Origin: Dactylorhiza incarnata
Taxonomy: Eukaryota > Streptophyta > Magnoliopsida > Asparagales > Orchidaceae
Assembly: GCA_033032865.1 (NCBI GenBank)
Contig: JAWHQI010000148.1
Location: forward strand, 2,375,501-2,439,500
Length of the DNA stretch: 64,000 bases
Direction of reading: 5' to 3'
Shown here: positions 41,402 to 54,220 of the stretch, in pieces
Numbering within the stretch: the first letter of the stretch is position 1
Layout of the letters: the number at the start of each line of letters is the position of its first letter
The notes under the pieces: model-generated
The model's input: only the letters and a program-made list of their open reading frames with translations
What the model was told of the DNA's origin: nothing
Databases searched by the model: none
Program-made: the position numbers and the translations under genes

Positions 41402-42078
41402 TATCTTTGTTGTGTCTCTGGAGTACTCCATTCCATTCTTGGCAATAAATGAGCCGTTAGAAAATAGATTTTAGCCTTGAATACCTTCTGGAAAAGCTTC
41501 ATAAAAGACAACAGAAAACATTCTATTTCTGACTTTATTCGACGTAGCGTCGAATTCATCTCAGTTTTAATCGATGCGCCTCTGAGTTCTTATAGAAGCA
41601 GCTTTGAAATCCTTCTTAGCTCTGACTAAACTCAGATGTCGACATTGCGTCTAATACTTATCAATGTATCGGTCGAGTTGTAGACTTGGACTTTGAACCT
41701 CATCTTCTGCGTCGAATTCAAATCGAAGTTGCCTCGACTTCTGATATTTCTCTGACTAACTCTTATTCTGCGTCGAGTACATCTCAACGTAGCGTAGAAT
41801 TTAACTATACTTTGACTTAAGTCTGAGTTACTTCTACTTATATTTGAAGTTGCTTTGACTTTTAGTAGAAGTTGCATTGACTTCTATTCGACGCAATTTA
41901 ACTCAACTAAATTTTGTGCTTTATTTTGGATAGGTCTTGACACTCTAGTGTGAATGTGGCATCCTAGGGCATCTAATGAACAAAATACCCTCACTATACA
42001 ACATAAGTAATCCATCCTAGATTATGAAATCACTTTAAGATAATTTGTAAGATAAATTAAAGGGTGGTTTTCCCAACA
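41402..42078 (-). repeat. Putative 3' LTR end of another SIRE-like element
   Basis: On the minus strand it opens TGTTGGGAAAACCACCC after a purine tract (ATATGGGGAGAT, 42079-42090). It carries CGTCGAATTC and TCGAAGTTG-type repeats. The other LTR end is not identified and may have been lost or cut off. Confidence 0.5.
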
Positions 42079-43076
42079 ATCTCCCCATATTTATTTTCAC
42101 AAATTTTACAAATAATTTAAGTGATTTCATAAAAACAGAGTACAAATAAATATACAATAGACATAAAATGACATCATTGCACAGAAGCATAGATGAACAT
42201 GATAAGCTTCCAAATGATCAGATTGTCTTCCATAATTATATAACTTCAAATATGTTTATTGAGAAGTTAATATAGAAATTGTTCACATGTATTGTTCTAT
42301 TCCTTTGGAGGAGTTTTCCTCTTCCTTGAGAAAAATTGTTGTGATACTTTTCTTGGTGCAAACACCAGAGGCTCATCTCCCTCTTCAGAAGTCTTGTTGG
42401 TTTCTTAAAGAATTTCATCTTCTTTGGGAGGCTCTCCCTGAGTTTGTGCATCCTTTTCAGCAGTCTGGGCAACCTCCATAGCAATTTTTGAAACTTCATC
42501 TAAGAGATGATCAACTTCTAATGGCTCCCCTGGGTTGATGAAAGAATCTCTCCCTAAGTTACTGCAGGAAGCTCCCCCTGGACTATTCCTATCTAGAATA
42601 TAGTTATTCTATTGAGGTCAGGAACTTCAGCATCTGGGTCATTTTTAGCAGTCTCTTTTTCCTTCTCCTGGCCACCCACATTTTCTTGAATAAGCAGCTC
42701 CTCCTTATGAATATTATCTCCTTCTAAACCTTACTGACAAGGGAGGTTAAGAAATATTTTTTCACCATTGAGGAGGACACAAAAGTTTTGAGTGACAGGA
42801 GTGTCTCTTTTGATTCTTGATGCTCAGACTCCATATGAGAATGCTTTTTGTTGAATTTTCTGGCTTGAGTCACCAACAAATTAGCAAATGTCCTAGTGGC
42901 CAACCCTACTTATTTATAGATTATTTGATCAGCATCAAATGGAGAAAGGATAGAGGCAGAAGGTGCATCAACCAGGGTGTGGATATGATAGCTAGAGGAG
43001 GTGATGAGAGATAAGTTTGTTCCAAGGGATCAGGATGGATGACTGTGAGGTTTTATTTAAGAGGGGTGATATGTGA
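42079..43076 (-). other. Region between envelope-like frame and 3' LTR, degenerate
   Basis: Short, broken minus-strand frames rich in K, E and P continue the proline/glutamine-rich tail of the envelope-like frame. None is long enough to call. The purine tract next to 42078 is the only clear signal. Confidence 0.4.
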
Positions 43077-44057
43077 TTATTGTGGTAGGGGAGTAGAATG
43101 AATTTCTGGGGGATTTTCAACAGTATTGGTGATGGAGGGTTGTTGTTGTTGTTGTGTAGTGTGAATCTGTGATGCAGGCTCTGATGTTTTAGCAGGTATA
43201 CTTGATTGGAAGTCTTGAGCTGGAGTTTCATATGTGTCATCTGGTATGACATTCTCAAGATCCTGAGAGACTGGTGCTGGAGGTGGAGATGGAGGAGATG
43301 TTGGAGCTTGACCAGGCTTCAGAATCTGCCTGGTCCACTTGGAAAAATGGCCAATGTTCATTCTCTTTCCAAGAGAAATAGACACTCCTTTTGACTTGCA
43401 CACCATTGGATAATGGTGGTACATCACTTGTCTCATAATTCCCATATAGGCATTCTCTTCATGTGAATACTTATGATCAATCAATTTTAGGAGGCATCTC
43501 CCCCAGTTTATTTTATTGTTGAGGACTAGAACACCCACGATCAGCAGTTCCTGCTTAGGGATAGCATCATGTGCTGAGATTTTGCATAGCAACACCTTTC
43601 CCACAATATCTGCCAAGAACTTGTACTCTTCAGATACATCATTCTTCTTCAAATTTATTGCCTTCTTTTTACTGAATTTCATAATCTATAATGCCCTGCT
43701 TGTCTCTTCCATTGAAAGTTCATCTAACTCACTACCAGCTGGTAGATCAAAAGTTTGACATAACATCTCTTCTTTGATGTTGATGTCATTCCCATAGATT
43801 CTCCCATGGAGTGAACCATCGTCTCCAATGTGAATATTATCTTTAAGCTCTATTAAATCGACATCATGGATCTTGCACCTTGTTGAAATTAGCTTTGTCA
43901 ACCCAGCAGTTTGGAATAGAGAATCTTGCTGTAGTTCCTTCAAAAAGAAGACAAGAGAGAACGAGAAAGAGTGGCTAGAGCAAGAACATGTGAAAGCTAG
44001 AGAACAAGATGACACAAGAACCAGAGAGATATTATTCAAAAGCATAATTAAATCCAA
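43077..44057 (-). pseudogene. Envelope-like or plant transposon protein of a SIRE-like element, one stop
   Basis: A frame of about 326 codons with a single TAG near 43683. The N-terminal part has a CKIHDVDLIELKDNIHIGD segment; the middle has ADIVGKVLLCKISAHDAIPKQ and WGRCLLKLIDHKY; the C-terminal part is proline-rich and then glutamine-rich (HTTQQQQQP). The position, between pol and the 3' LTR on the element's strand, and the overall character fit the envelope-like frames of SIRE/Maximus elements. I cannot confirm the family from memory of motifs alone, and no clear signal peptide or transmembrane segment is seen in the conserved part. Confidence 0.5.
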
Positions 44058-45052
44058 CGTTTAAGTTGGTTAAAAGAAGATGATTCGTCGCAACTTAGGG
44101 TTGTATTCAAATAAACATTGAAAAGGGTTGATATTCATCATGCCAAAACATGTCGAAACAGCTTCTATAAGCAAGGTTGCGCGTGCTTTCCATGTCGATG
44201 TTACGTCGATTTGTAATCGACGTGACTTCAAATTTGAACAACGACTATTAAGTCGGTGCATGCGTCGATATGAATTCGAAGCTACACATGCTATTCGAAT
44301 GCTCTACTTCAGGTTACTTTCGAAGTTGGCGTCAAGTAGAACTCGAAGGTGCATAGAAATCTATTCGATGCAACTCTGAATATATAATTGTATTTATTTA
44401 GAATATTTTTGTTGTTTTTCCCAGCAACGGTGTTTATTGAAATTAGCATTTATAAGGTTATTTTTTTGAACTATAAAATATCATTGGGTTTTTAGAGAAG
44501 ATATCACTCCCTTTGAATATTTGAAGTTTCTTATTGAGAATTGAGTTCTTTATTACCCTTCATTATCTCTGAGAAAAGAACCCTAACTTTTCCAGCAGAA
44601 GTAACTCAAACATTAGAAGGTACCCAATACCATTATTAGGTGACATGAAAGAATAGAATGGTCTTTCATGATATCCTTTTGGATGGCAGAGAATAGGTTT
44701 ATTAAACCTAGGTTTATTATCTTGGCACTAGAAATGTGCATAGAATGTATCTAAATATAATAAATCTGCAGAATGTCTAATAATTCTACTTTTGACTTTA
44801 GCCTTTTGATTGGACTTTATTGGTTTCTTTGAATTGTTTTTCCCTAGAATTTTCTCCTCACTATTAAGATTTTCTTTATTAAATACAATGAGTTTTCAGG
44901 GTTATTGTTGTCTAGAAATTCAATTGATGGTCTAGTCTCAGTTATTAGAAAGTCATTAGGTCTAAAAAAGGTGATTGGGTTTTTCTAGGCAGGTCTACTA
45001 GGGACTTCTGTGCTAGTGGATGGATCTGCTCCTAATCCAAGGTGCTTAAATC
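44058..45052 (-). other. Degenerate SIRE-like sequence without callable gene
   Basis: 44090-44380 carries TCGATGTTACGTCGATTTG-type repeats like those of the LTR at 41402-42078, so it may be an LTR fragment. 44400-45052 has stop-filled frames with K/N-rich gag-like fragments. No pol is present, so pol was deleted between gag and the envelope-like frame. Confidence 0.4.
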
Positions 45053-45303
45053 TCATAGAGAGATTTTGTGTACCATGAGCTTTTGACTCCTCCCATTGAG
45101 TGAGTCTTCAAAGGATTTTGCCTTTGTGAGCTCTTCTTTTAGTTTTGAGTTTTCATTGGTTAGATTAGTGATTACTGTTTCCTTTTTACAAATTTGATTT
45201 CTCAAGTCATAATTTATAGAATACAAATCATCTTTCTTAATGTCTTCTAACTCTTCTCTAACTGTTTTTATTTCTGTTTGAATTTTAAGGTAATCATTAC
45301 AAT
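45053..45303 (-). pseudogene. gag: Fragment of SIRE-like gag coiled coil
   Basis: The minus-strand frame reads a heptad-like EELEDIKKDD...ENSKLKEELTKAKSF segment, similar in character to the coiled coil at 36958-37695. It is cut at 45303 by the Tat-2 LTR (target ACAAT, 45299-45303). Confidence 0.55.
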
Positions 45304-46206
45304 TGTACAACCCTGTGTTCGCCGAAGGGTAAAATTGAGAATCGGGCATAGGCGAAGCAAGTAGGGGCTCGCCGACTCGTGACGAGCGGGTCGTGAGGGC
45401 GAGGCGAGCCAGACTCATCTCCTTGCGAGGAGTGTAGTGTGAGGGCGAGGCAAATGTATGCTTGTCGCTTTGGGCTGCATTTAGCAATGACAAGGCAAGT
45501 GAGGGCTCTCCGCCTCACGTAAGCGGCTCAGGCTGGTAGAAAGGGTGCGAGCACACTCTCCATCAAGCACTAGCTCTCCCAGGCTTCTGGATGTGAGGGC
45601 CACCAGGCGAAGGGGGGGGGGGGGGGGGTGGAACCCTGTTCTCCTGGAGTGCCAGTGGCCTAGCAAGTGGTGCCTTCACGGGCCACTTGCATAGTGAGAT
45701 CTCGCGAACCCGGCTCACGGGAAGGCTGGCGAGTGATGCCTTCACGGACTGCTCGCCCAGTGGGGTACAAAGGTGAATTTAACAAGATACCCTTGGTGGT
45801 CTGCCAATTGCCCTTCAGAACAGCGAAGTCTGGCTATTAGCAGACCAGTTCGGGGTGCAATTAGTAAAACTAAAAGACGGAGTTACGCTATTAGCAGACC
45901 AGAAGAGAAAAACTATATATATACCTTGACGAGAACCTTGGGGGAGGATCCAGATCTTTGGCTTATTCCTCCTCAGGATATCTTTGGTTAACTCCTCAGG
46001 CTCTCCAAGGTGCCCTGCTTTACCTTTGTATTAGGAGGGGAAGCGCTCTAAGATCTTCCGGGTGTATGGTGGGACCTCCACTCTGAAGCCAAGGGTTGGT
46101 ATTTAGTTCTAAATCTTTGGACAGATTCCTCTGTGGGACAAGTAAGTGCTAGCTGCCCCCTCTTAGGGGTCCGAACTCCTCGTTGGGCCGAATCTCGGTT
46201 CCAACA
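45304..46206 (+). repeat. Tat-2 5' LTR
   Basis: 903 bp, TGTACAACCCTG to GGTTCCAACA. It holds a 17-G run (45612-45628), a TATA-like CTATATATATACC (about 45912) and GCCTTCACGG blocks like those of the solo LTR at 35798-36543. Confidence 0.92.
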
Positions 46207-46228
46207 ATATTTGTGCGGTGAGCATGGA
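46207..46228 (+). promoter_or_regulatory. Tat-2 primer binding site region
   Basis: TTTGTGCGGTGAGCATGG aligns with the Tat-1 site (TTTGGTGCGGTGAGCGTGG). One base of the Tat-1 site is absent. Confidence 0.5.
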
Positions 46229-46263
46229 CCGCAACTAGTACAAGAAATTCCCAAGGAGGCAAC

Positions 46264-47196
46264 ATGGCTGGAGAGGATGAGCGAGATGCCGGCTGTGGCA
46301 GATCGCCACCATTTGGCTCGCCATTAATGGTAGGGATGCTATCATATTTTCGAAGGGAGATGCTTGAGACAATCAACCTCACCTTCGCTGCGGCGCGAGG
46401 TGAGTTCCCAACCCCAACGACCCAAGTCATCCCGCTGCTGGGGGTAGGAGAGAATACCCAGGCGCAAAAGAACAACAAGGAGTTGGTCGGCGAGGCGCCG
46501 AGGGGAGATCTAGCAGGGAGAGAGTTATTCCCCAGCCCAGCGAGTGCAAGCCCGATGGGTGAACTTATGGAGCAAGTGGAGCAGGCGAGATAGAAGAGCG
46601 GGGGAAGCTCATTCTGCGAGCTGGTGCTTTAAGCGCTCGTCCCAAAAGGTTTCAGAGAGCCAGATATGGTCTACTACACCGGCTAGGATCACTTCGTCTA
46701 ACACCTATAATGGTTTGAGGTCACGGTCTCCATTCGGCATATGTCGTATGCTTGTAAATGCCAACTTTTTACCATTACCTTGAAGGAGAAGGTGCGGGAC
46801 TAGTTTCACCAGCTCCCAGTGGGGTCGATCCATGCGTTCGATGATCTGCATCGTAGCTTTCAGCTACGCTTCAAGACCTTGAAGAAGAGGAAGAAAGATG
46901 TAGATGTGCTCTTCAAGATGAAGCGGGATCGGGGGAGTCGCTGGCCTACTACATGGACGAATTCTAGGAGGTCCTGCTCATCCAACAGGTGCCCGTGTTC
47001 AGCCTCCAGATTGCCTTCATGGTAGGCCTGCGGTAGGAGTTCTTCAAGATGAACCTGAAGCAGAAGCCCCCCTGTCTTTCGAAGGGCTGATGGAGAGGGT
47101 GGCAGAGGAAATCGAATGGGAAGCGGCCAACCTGGAGTTCGCAAAAAGGCTGGCAAAGCTAAGTGTGTCGGAGGTCAGGCAGCAGGAGGTTAGGAG
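46264..47196 (+). pseudogene. gag: Tat-2 gag, first part, broken
   Basis: It opens MAGEDERDAG and has a FRREMLETINLTFAA segment that matches Tat-1 (FRREMLDTLGLTVTA). A TAG at 46591 is followed by stop-filled frames covering the gag core to about 47190. The end (LSVSEVRQQEVR) aligns with the place of the Tat-1 TAG and shows that position was once a glutamine codon. It is cut by Copia-3 at 47196. Confidence 0.8.
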
Positions 47197-48400
47197 TGTT
47201 AAAATTTTTGAAAGACCGTTTAGGAGTAAGCAGGAGTTGTATCAACAAGAGTTATAGCCAAACAACCACAATGCCAAAACAACAACACAAGAAATCTTTA
47301 TTGAAACAAAACTGCTTTACAATGCGAGGTATACATGGCGAGACATGATTCATAAGAATCACGGAGATGAGAAGAACAAACGCACCAAAAACGAAACTGG
47401 CGGTCTGCCAAAGCAGAGACCACACATACCGCAAAAAGGCTCAGGTCGCCCGGCTTGCTCTGCTGTACTCCCAGACCGCATGCACAGTCAGACCGCAGAA
47501 ACACCTTGAGACCGCGCGATCAGAAGCAGACAACCTGCACTGCCAGACCGCAATCCCAGACCGCACGAACTGAAGCTTTATTGAACTGAACAAAGAACTG
47601 AAGCTGTCGCCAGACCGCAACTCTGATCGCCTAACTGCTGAAGGTTGGCTGATCGCTGAGCTCGCTGCAAACAACACAAGAACACAATAAACCAGTTCGC
47701 TGACAGACCGCAGACGAACTGTTTATTCAAGCCACCGGAAATCACCAAGGAAGGAGACCGTAACTGCTGACCGCAAACCTGCGAACACAACAACCGGTTA
47801 GCTCGCATCCAAGTCACGCGACCTCATAACTTGAGTCCGCAAGAAATAATCCGGGCTCTTGTTCTTATAGTTCTGGTTAGGAATGATGGGTCATGCACCC
47901 CTATTTGTAGGCGGGTGGACGGATGTCGTCACCGCACAAATCGGGATACAGTCACCACCCGTCAGATTGCGAACGGTCTCACAAGGCAGACCGCGCGAAC
48001 ACAACACTTGGACAAGATTCAGCCCAAGTCCGCAAGACAGCAGCAGCCTGCGCACAAGCCGCGCGGACACAGCGACCACCCTTCCTGAGATCGCCAAGAC
48101 AAGGACGAACATCTGGCCGACTTGAGCCAAGTTGCCAGAACAATCCAAACAAGCCGCCCGGTCACTGCGGTCAACCAAGAACAGGCCGCCCAGAACAAGA
48201 CCTGAAGAATTCGCAACAGGTCGCCAAAACCAATGACCAAACCTTGAAGCAAACTGGCCGATCACAGCAGATCGCCAGAACAGCGGGGAGAGATCGCAGA
48301 ACCAAACCGCCAGAGCACCAGCGCAGGCCGCGCGGTCTCTGCGGTCTCCAGCCTTCAGACCGGCCGGACTCCCTTCCACTTCACTTCAATAATTTCAACA
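47197..48400 (-). repeat. Copia-3 3' LTR
   Basis: On the element's strand it opens TGTTGAAATTATTGAAG, close to Copia-1. It is rich in AGACCGC, the complement of the GCGGTCT heptamer. The TATA box is damaged here (CTACAAATAG). Confidence 0.93.
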
Positions 48401-51400
48401 CTCCCCCATGAAGTGGGAAGTGGAAACTAGCCCGAGCAACTCCCTTAACCGTGTAAACGGTCCCTTCGCCAACGGCTTTGTGAAGATGTCTGCGACATTG
48501 TCCGCACTCCGAACATGCTCAACCATAAGAGATCCTCCCAACACCTTTTCACGAATGAAATGGTGCTCAATATCTATATGTTTGGTCCTCGCGTGACAGA
48601 CTGGATTGTTAACCAGCTTGAGAGCACTCTCATTATCCCCGCGTAGCAAGGTGGGAACTCAAACCTCCTGATGAACGTCCTCCACCAACCTCCTGAGCCA
48701 AACGGCTTCCTGAGCTGCCAAGGCCGAAGCCTTGTACTCCGCTTCCGTGGTAGATACAGACATCGAGTCTTGCTTCTTGCTGCACCAAGAGATAGCTGTG
48801 GGGCCTGTCATAAAGACATAACCAGACGTTACTCTCCGATCATCCACGTCTCCCCCATAATCAGCATCCATGAACCCATGCAACTCCAAGCTTGACCCTC
48901 TCCTATATAGGAGACCCAAATCAGAGGTCGACTTCACATACTTCAAGATGCCTTTTGCCGCCAGAAGATGAGGTTTCCGTGGTTCCGCCATGCACCGACT
49001 CACCTTGCCAACTGCATAAGCAATATCTGGCCTTGTGATTGTCAAGTAGATCAAACTCCCAACCAGAGCTCGGAACACCAATGGTTCAGATAAAACTCTC
49101 CCCTCATCCTTCCGAAGCTTATGATTTTGCTCCAGAGGTATAGAGCTGCTCTTCCCTTCCTCCATGCCGAATCCCTGAACAATCCGCTCCGCATATCCAG
49201 CCTGAGAAATGAGCACTCCGCTCTCCTGCCTCTGCGCCTCGAGTCCAAGGAAATTGTGGAGCTCCCCCAGATCCTTCATCTCGAATCTGATAGCAAGCTC
49301 AGTCCTGAGTCTTGCTACAACTTCCTTCGAGTTCCCGGTGACGATCATGTCATCCACATACAGCAGTACAATCACCCGAAGCACCCCTCCTTCTGGATGA
49401 ACAAGCTAGAATCAGAGTCTGAAGCAAAGAATCCGCAGAATAAGAGATACTCTGCAATCTTCCCATACCACGCTCGAGGCGCTTGCTTCAACCCATACAG
49501 GGCCTTCTTCAACTTACAGACGTAGTCTGGATACTCCTTCGAGATGAAGCCTTGCGGTTGGATCATGAAGATATCCTTGTCAATCTCGCCGTATAAGAAG
49601 GTATTCTTCACGTCGAGTTGCCAAATCTCCCAACCACATGAAGCCGCCAAGGCAATAACAAATCGAACCGAAGTCATCTTTGCCACTGGACTGAACGTCT
49701 CATCATAATCTTCTCCATACTGATGTGAGAACCCGCGATGTACAAGGCGAGCCTTGTACCATTCGATACTGCCATCAGCTTTCTTCTTGAGCTTGTAGAC
49801 CCATTTGCATGTCACAGGAGTGGTGCCCTCGGGCTTGGGCACAAGAGACCAGGTCTCATTCTTCTCGAGAGCTGCCATTTCTTCTTGCATAGCAATGTCC
49901 CACTCCTTCACGCCTCTGGCCTTCTCAAAGCTCGACGGCTCCCTCTCATCCAGGGGACCAGCGAAGAAACATGAAACGAAGTTCACCATGTTCCCTCCTG
50001 TGTATCGATCTGGTGGTTGAATAGTCCTCTTTGACCTCCTAAGAGGTTGCTCCTGACTAACCACCTCCTCAGCTGCTTCATCTGTGCAAGCTCCTCTTCC
50101 AGACGAACTTGGAGCATTGCTCCCCCTGCTTCCAGAACCTGAAGCCTCCATCTCAGAGCTTGACACAGCTGGAGCTCCTGGTGAAACAGGCAACTCCACT
50201 TGAAGACTTTCCGCAGCTTTTCCTCCTTCATCAACCTTGCCCTCCGGTAGCTCAACTCCGAAACTCCCCTTGTAGGAAGTCACTTCATCGAACACCACAT
50301 CCCGAGAAACAATTGACCTCCGTGTCTCAGGATCCATGCATCTCCATCCCTTCTTCCGCTCATCATACCCAACAAAGACTAGCTTCCTTGCTTTCGCATC
50401 TAGCTTTGTCCGAAGAGCATCAGGAATATGCACATAGCAGGTTGACCCGAACACCCGAAGGTGTGCAACACTCGGCTTGTCCTTGAACATCAATTCGTGA
50501 GGGGTCTTCATGTTGATAGGACTTAAAAGGCAACCTGTTGATGACATAAGCTGCACAAGACATTCCCTCTGCCCAGAAGGACTTTGGAATACTCTTAGCA
50601 TGAAGCCAGCATTTGCAAGTTTCCGTCAGATGACGGATCTTCCTCTCGGCAATGCCATTCTATTGTGGAGTATGGGCACAAGTAAGCTCTCTCCTGATGT
50701 CATGCTTCCTGCAAAAACTTGAGAACTCACCAGAGGTGAACTCCCCACCATTGTCAGTTCTAAGTTTTTTAACCCGCAGGCCTAGCCGGCCTTCAACCAG
50801 CTCCTTGAACTCCACAAATTTTGCAAATGCATCCGACTTCTCCTTCAAAAAATACACCCAGACATATCTGGTGTAATCGTCAATCAACACCAATATGTAT
50901 CTGTTGCCTCCAAGGCTTGGGGTGGCAGTCGGTCCCATCAAATCACCGTGGATGCACTCCAACGGCACTTTGCACCTTGTTTGCGATTTGTCAAATAGAA
51001 GTCGTTAAGACTTACCAAACTGACATCCTTCGCAGACATGACCGTCTCCATAGGAGGACAAGCTAGGCAAGCCATTGACAAGGCCCCTTACCGCCATAGC
51101 CTTCAATTCGTCCATGCCTACATGCCCCAACCTTTCATGCCAGATGGCTACGCCATCATTGTTCCTCATCTTATCAACATAGGTACTTGTCGATAAAACG
51201 AACAAGTCCTTCACCCGCTTGCCGACATGAATAACCTCTCCCTTTATCTCCGATTGAGTTTTGAGAAACTTCACTTCTGTTGGACCAAACAGAACGTGAT
51301 AACCGGCGTCGACCGCATTGGTCACAGAGAAGAGATTTTTCTTCATACCAGGCACGTGATAAACACTCCTCAACGTGAGTGGACCCTTATCACTGCTCAG

Positions 51401-52483
51401 AGAGACGATTCCTTCGTGCTCTACTGGATGAATAGAATTATCAGCCGTAATGATAGCATTGTTACCTGAGTAAGGTGCCAAAGAAGAGAACTTTGATCCA
51501 TCCCCGGTGAGGTGATGCCCACACCCTGAATCAACAATCCAGTCCTCATCATAGTTGATGGAAGCCAAGGCCTTAACGGGCATCGCAGTTATATTAGACG
51601 CAAAGGCTCCTCCCCATCCAAATTCACCAGACTTTGGCATCTCCTTCTCCACTGCATGTCCCGGCTGAAGATTCACCCGGCAATATTTCTTGAAGTGCCC
51701 GGTCTTATTGCATCTAAAGCACCTCGGTCCCTCTCCTTTCTTCTTCCCATCAGACTTAGGAGCATAGCCCCTATCTTGCTGACCTGAAGTGGAGGGTCCA
51801 TCATGACCCGGCTTCTTCTTCTCCCATTTCTTCTTCTTCTTCCCAGAGAACATCACATCACTTTCTCCCCCGGAGATAGAAACCCCTGCCATCTGTCTTG
51901 CTAAACTTTCTTGCGAATCAAGAAGGTTCTCCAGCTCCAACAACGACGGTTGATTTGCCCAACCCTGAACTGAAGTCACGAAGGCAAGATACTCCTTCCG
52001 CAACCCGCGGATGATATGCCTCTTCAGTTTTGCCTCAGAGATAGGCTCATCAGGGTCCAACGCAGAAATCTCTGCCGTGAGGTTCTTCAATTTGAGAAAG
52101 AAGGTGGAAATAGAAAGATCACCTTGAGAGGCTTTCGCCAACTCATTTTCAAGATATTGTAGCATCGCTACATTCTTCTTATTGAACAACCCATCCAAGG
52201 ATGTCCAAATCTCAGCAGCAGATTTACATCTGATGATGTGATCAAACAGCTCCGGTGAGATAGCCTTTTTGAGAGTGAACTCTGCCTTAGCATTCGTCCT
52301 CCTCCAAAGTCTCACCTCTGCCATATTATCTCCTGCTAGAAACACCTCTTGTGTGTCTTCTCCGCCAACTACCTCCCATAGATCCTCGCCAAGCAAGTAA
52401 CTCTCCATACATGACTTCCATTTTTTAAAGTTAGTCGATGTGAGGAGTTCAATACCAAGTCATCTTGTGTATCCACCTTTCAT
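48395..52483 (-). pseudogene. gag-pol: Copia-3 gag-pol, broken
   Basis: Aligned with Copia-1 the frame starts at 52483 (MKGGYTR) and shows a TGA at codon 8. Gag with CCHC knuckle CFRCNKTGHFKKYC (the last Cys is kept), protease VDSGCGHHLTG and the integrase finger are open to a TAA at 51005. The integrase core then runs to a TAG at 50660 in place of the glutamine of TPQQNG. There is a one-base insertion near 50523, RT follows with YVDD in a new frame after a shift near 49382, and a TGA at 48659 lies just before the last part of RNase H. In all I count four stops and two frameshifts. It cannot act by itself. Confidence 0.93.
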
Positions 52484-52572
52484 GGCAATCTATCTGGTCT
52501 CTTCTTCACAAAGACGATGGAAACTTTAGTTGATCACTGCTTATCCACTCCAGAAACCTGCCTCTGATACCA

Positions 52573-53774
52573 TGTTAAAATTTTTGAAAGACCGTTTAGG
52601 AGTAAGCAGGAGTTGTATCAACAAGAGTTATAGCCAAACAACCACAATGCCAAAACAGCAACACAAGAAATCTTTATTGAATCAGAACTGCTTTACAATG
52701 CAAGGTATACATGGCGAGACATGATTCATAAGAATCACCGAGATGAGAAGAACAAAACACCAAAAACGAAACTGGCGGTCTGCCAAAGCAGAGACCGCAC
52801 AAACCGTAAAAAGGCTCAGGTCGCCCCGCTTGCTCTGCTGTCCTCCCAGACCGCTTGCACAGTCAGACCGCAGAAACACCTTGAGACTGCGCGAACAAAA
52901 GTAGACAACCTGCACTGCCAGACCGCAATCCCAGACCGCAGGAACTGAAGCTTTATTGAACTGAACAAAGAACTGAAGCTGTCTCCAGACCGCAACTCTG
53001 ATCGCCTAACCGCTGAAGGTCGCCTGATCACTGAGCTCGCTGCGAACAGCACAAGAACACAATAAACCAGTTCGCTAACAGACCGCAGAAGAACTGTTTA
53101 TTCAAGCCACCGGAAATCACCAAGGAAGGAGACCGTAACCTGCTGACCCAAACCTGCGAACACAACAACTGGTTAGCTGGCATCCAAGTCGCGCGACCTC
53201 AAAACTTGAATCCGCAAGAAACAATCCGGGCTCTTGTTCTTACAGTTCTTGTTAGGAATGACGGGCAATGCACCCCTATTTATAGGCGGGTGGACGGATG
53301 TCGTCACCGCACAAATCGGGATACAGTCACCACCCATCAGATCGCGAACGGTCTCACAAGGAAGACCGCGCGAACACAACACTTGGAAAAGATTCAGCCC
53401 AAGTCCGCAAGACAGCAGCAGCCCGCGCACAAGCCGCGCGAACACAGCGACCACCCTTCCTGAGATCGCCAAGACAAGACGAACATCTGGCCGACTTGAG
53501 CCAAGTCGCCAGAACAACCCAAACAAGCCGCCCGGTCACTGCGGTCAACCAAGAACAGGCCGCCCAGAACAAGACCGGAAGAACTCGCAACAGGTCACCA
53601 AAACCAACAACCAAACCTTGAAGCAAACTGGCCGATCACAACAGATCGCCAGAACAGCAGGGAGAGATCGCAGAACCAAACCGCCAGAGCACCAGCGCAG
53701 GCCGCGCGGTCTCTGCGGTCTCCAGCCTTTAGACCGGCCGGACTCACTTCCACTTCACTTCAACAATTTCAACA
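52573..53774 (-). repeat. Copia-3 5' LTR
   Basis: Partner of 47197-48400, with an intact TATA box CTATAAATAG on the minus strand at 53276-53285. The same AGACCGC motif density is seen. Confidence 0.93.
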
Positions 53775-54220
53775 AGGAGAAGAGAAGAGACGAGGGCCCT
53801 AGAGTTGGGGTGGAGGCTGCAGGGAGGGGGTGCAGGGCCCGGGAAGAGGTTTCGACTAGAGAGGGGGCAACTTCTAGGGATGTCAAGGAAGGTCTAATCA
53901 CCTAGGGTGGAGGCAGGGCCCGATGCCACTCCCTCCCCCACCTCAGCAGGCCATGGCAATCAGATGATGATGGGGAAGGAGAATCGGAGGAGGATCAAGG
54001 AGGAGAAACAATGCTGTGTAAGTCGAGGGAGGGGGATGGCATTGCCGTATTGTGACTTCCAACAGAAGGAAGGTCATGCAACGACCACCTGCCCAGAATT
54101 ATTGGAGATCAGGATGGAGAGAGGCCCTAGGGAGCAACAACCGCCAATCAGTATAATGGAGGTGACCAGGGCGGCGGAGGAGGAGGATAGGTGCGTGGAT
54201 AGGGATGGCATGGGGAGATA
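53775..54220 (+). pseudogene. gag: Tat-2 gag, last part (knuckle region)
   Basis: Resumes after Copia-3. The frame 53907-54221 holds CDFQQKEGHATTTC, the counterpart of the Tat-1 knuckle-like motif, then a short acidic stretch and a TAA. The glycine-rich part before it is frame-shifted. Confidence 0.75.

Larger units (their letters stand above)
47197..53774 (-). mobile_element. Copia-3: decayed relative of Copia-1
   Basis: 6578 bp with AGGAG duplicated at 47192-47196 and 53775-53779. LTRs are 47197-48400 (1204 bp) and 52573-53774 (1202 bp). The PBS reads TGGTATCAGAGG on the minus strand (52561-52572) and the PPT is at 48401-48409. Protein and LTR-end sequences show it is the same family as Copia-1. 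Confidence 0.96.
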
